64,000 nt of DNA, taken from contig OY811993.1 of assembly GCA_963681505.1 (NCBI GenBank), forward strand, positions 2,762,992-2,826,991, read 5' to 3'. Position 1 is the stretch's first letter, and each line of letters starts with the position of its first letter. The notes under the pieces were generated by a model. It was not told where the DNA came from, searched no databases, and saw only the letters and a list, made by a program, of their open reading frames with translations. The DNA is from Eunapius fragilis (lineage: Eukaryota > Porifera > Demospongiae > Spongillida > Spongillidae). Both the position numbers and the translations under genes were made by a program. Of the stretch, positions 61,330 to 64,000 are shown piece after piece.

Positions 61330-64000
61330 AAGTGACATGGGAGATGATGGAGTGACTACACACATGGGAGATGATGGAGTGACTACACACATGGGAGATG
61401 ATGGAGTGACTACACACATGGGAGATGATGGAGTGACTACACACATGGGAGGTGATGGAGTGACTACACACATGGGAGATGATGGAGTGACTACATACAT
61501 GGGAGATGATGGAGTGACTAAACACATGGGAGATGATGGAGTGACTACACACATGGGAGATGATGGAGTGACTACACACATGGGAGATGATGGAGTGACT
61601 ACACACATGGGAGATGATGGAGTGACTACACACATGGGAGATGATGGAGTGACTACACACATGGGAGGTGGTGGAGTGACTACACACATGGGAGGTGATG
61701 GAGTGACTACACACATGGGAGGTGATGGAGTGACTACGCACATGGGAGATGATGGAGTGACTATACACATGGGAGATGATGGAGTGACTACACACATGGG
61801 AGGTGATGGAGTGACTACACACATGGGAGATGATGGAGTGACTACACACATGGGAGATGATGGAGTGACTACGCACATGGGAGATGATGGAGTGACTACA
61901 CACATGGGAGATGATGGAGTGACTACACACATGGGAGATGATGGAGTGACTACACACATGGGAGATGATGGAGTGACTACGCACATGGGAGATGATGGAG
62001 TGACTACACACATGGGAGATGATGGAGTGACTATACACATGGGAGATGATGGAGTGACTACACACATGGGAGGTGATGGAGTGACTACACACATGGGAGA
62101 TGATGGAGTGACTACACACATGGGAGGTGATGGAGTGACTACACACATGGGAGATGATGGAGTGACTACACACATGGGAGATGATGGAGTGACTACGCAC
62201 ATGGGAGATGATGGAGTGACTACGCACATGGGAGATGATGGAGTGACTACACACATGGGAGATGATGGAGTGACTATACACATGGGAGATGATGGAGTGA
62301 CTACACACATGGGAGATGATGGAGTGACTACACACATGGGAGATGATGGAGTGACTACACACATGGGAGATGATGGAGTGACTACGCACATGGGTGATGA
62401 TGGAGTGACTACACACATGGGAGATGATGGAGTGACTATACACATGGGAGATGATGGAGTGACTACACACATGGGAGGTGATGGAGTGACTACACACATG
62501 GGAGATGATGGAGTGACTACACACATGGGAGGTGATGGAGTGACTACACACATGGGAGATGATGGAGTGACTACACACATGGGAGGTGATGGAGTGACTA
62601 TACACATGGGAGATGATGGAGTGACTACACACATGGGAGATGATGGAGTGACTACGCACATGGGAGATGATGGAGTGACTACACACATGGGAGGTGATGG
62701 AGTGACTACACACATGGGAGATGATGGAGTGACTACACACATGGGAGATGATGGAGTGACTACGCACATGGGAGATGATGGAGTGACTACACACATGGGA
62801 GGTGATGGAGTGACTACACACATGGGAGATGATGGAGTGACTACACACATGGGAGGTGATGGAGTGACTACACACATGGGAGATGATGGAGTGACTACAC
62901 ACATGGGAGATGATGGAGTGACCACGCACATGGGAGATGATGGAGTGACCACACACATGGGAGATGATGGAGTGACTACACACATGGGAGATGATGGAGT
63001 GACCACACACATGGGAGATGATGGAGTGACTACACACATGGGAGATGATGGAGTGACTACACACATGGGAGATGATGGAGTGACTACGCACATGGGAGAT
63101 GATGGAGTGACTACACACATGGGAGATGATGGAGTGACTATACACATGGGAGATGATGGAGTGACTACACACATGGGAGGTGATGGAGTGACTACACACA
63201 TGGGAGATGATGGAGTGACTACACACATGGGAGGTGATGGAGTGACTACACACATGGGAGATGATGGAGTGACTACACACATGGGAGATGATGGAGTGAC
63301 TACGCACATGGGAGATGATGGAGTGACCACACACATGGGAGATGATGGAGTGACTACACACATGGGAGATGATGGAGTGACCACACACATGGGAGATGAT
63401 GGAGTGACTACACACATGGGAGATGATGGAGTGACTACACACATGGGAGATGATGGAGTGACTACACACATGGGAGATGATGGAGTGACTACACACATGG
63501 GAGATGATGGAGTGACCACACACATGGGAGGTGATGGAGTGACTACACACATGGGAGATGATGGAGTGACTACACACATGGGAGATGATGGAGTGACTAC
63601 ACCATGGGAGGTGATGGAGTGACTACACACATGGGAGATGATGGAGTGACTACACACATGGGAGGTGATGGAGTGACTACACACATGGGAGGTGATGGAG
63701 TGACTACACACATGGGAGATGATGGAGTGACTACACACATGGGAGATGATGGAGTGACTACACACATGGGAGATGATGGAGTGACTACACACATGGGAGG
63801 TGATGGAGTGACTACACACATGGGAGATGATGGAGTGACTACACACATGGGAGGTGATGGAGTGACTACACACATGGGAGGTGATGGAGTGACTACACAC
63901 ATGGGAGATGATGGAGTGACTACACACATGGGAGATGATGGAGTGACTACACACATGGGAGATGATGGAGTGACTACACACATGGGAGATGATGGAGTGA
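61330..64000. repeat. 27-bp minisatellite, about 100 copies, running off the window
   Basis: Unit ATGGGAGATGATGGAGTGAC plus TACACAC. Recurring variants are GAGGTGATGG, TACGCAC, TATACAC and GACCACAC. One copy at about 63595-63610 is 26 bp (ACACCATGG). As the unit is nine codons without stops in several phases, frames of over 700 codons stay open on both strands. The minus-strand frame runs directly into the coiled-coil gene exon at 61292, so intron or coding repeat cannot be settled by eye. Confidence 0.97.

Noticed and set aside
61337-63622. Plus-strand frame of 761 codons, (MGDDGVTTH)n, proposed as a gene
   Set aside because: Pure 27-bp repeat with no flanking coding sequence, no splice context and no start context on that strand.
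61330-64000. Possible CRISPR array
   Set aside because: Units follow directly without spacers, the DNA is eukaryotic, and there are no cas genes; it is a minisatellite.

Overview
The window is animal nuclear DNA: protein-coding genes split into many small exons with GT-AG introns, a tRNA gene with an intron, AATAAA polyadenylation signals, long (GT)n microsatellites and many families of DNA transposons. A sponge, or another early-branching marine invertebrate, is the most likely source. That is an inference from short introns, deeply conserved but divergent proteins, an intronless kelch-repeat gene of a type I associate with sponges and cnidarians, and the transposon mix; the sequence alone does not prove it.

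Layout. 1-2385 (+): 3' two thirds of ornithine aminotransferase. 2400-9590: a 7-kb gene-free block of MITEs, a foldback element, duplicated repeats and a decayed non-LTR retrotransposon with reverse transcriptase and R2-like C-terminal motifs. 9595-24591 (-): complete class IA phosphoinositide 3-kinase catalytic subunit, 19 exons, with a foldback transposon, a decayed Crypton-like tyrosine-recombinase element and several MITEs in its introns. 26371-45568 (+): complete KIF21-type kinesin in 38 exons, transcribed divergently from the PI3K gene; its introns hold a tRNA-Tyr gene and a dense series of unrelated minisatellites. 45744-46715 (+): intronless, CpG-rich kelch gene starting 175 bp after the kinesin stop. 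47850-50290: decayed Merlin-type transposon carrying a nested Tc1-like element. 50440-56470: two tandem arrays of a ~420-450 bp unit. 58528-61292 (-): 3' exons of an unrecognised coiled-coil gene, with a hAT-type transposon in an intron. 61330-64000: a 27-bp minisatellite of roughly 100 copies that runs off the window.

Reading frames were joined by hand. Every exon junction of the OAT, PI3K and KIF21 models keeps phase. The totals are 298 residues (OAT, partial), 1052 residues (PI3K) and 1553 residues (KIF21), close to the usual sizes of the last two families. The genes do not form a pathway; the neighbourhood is an ordinary animal one. The notable content is the transposon population and the minisatellites confined to kinesin introns.
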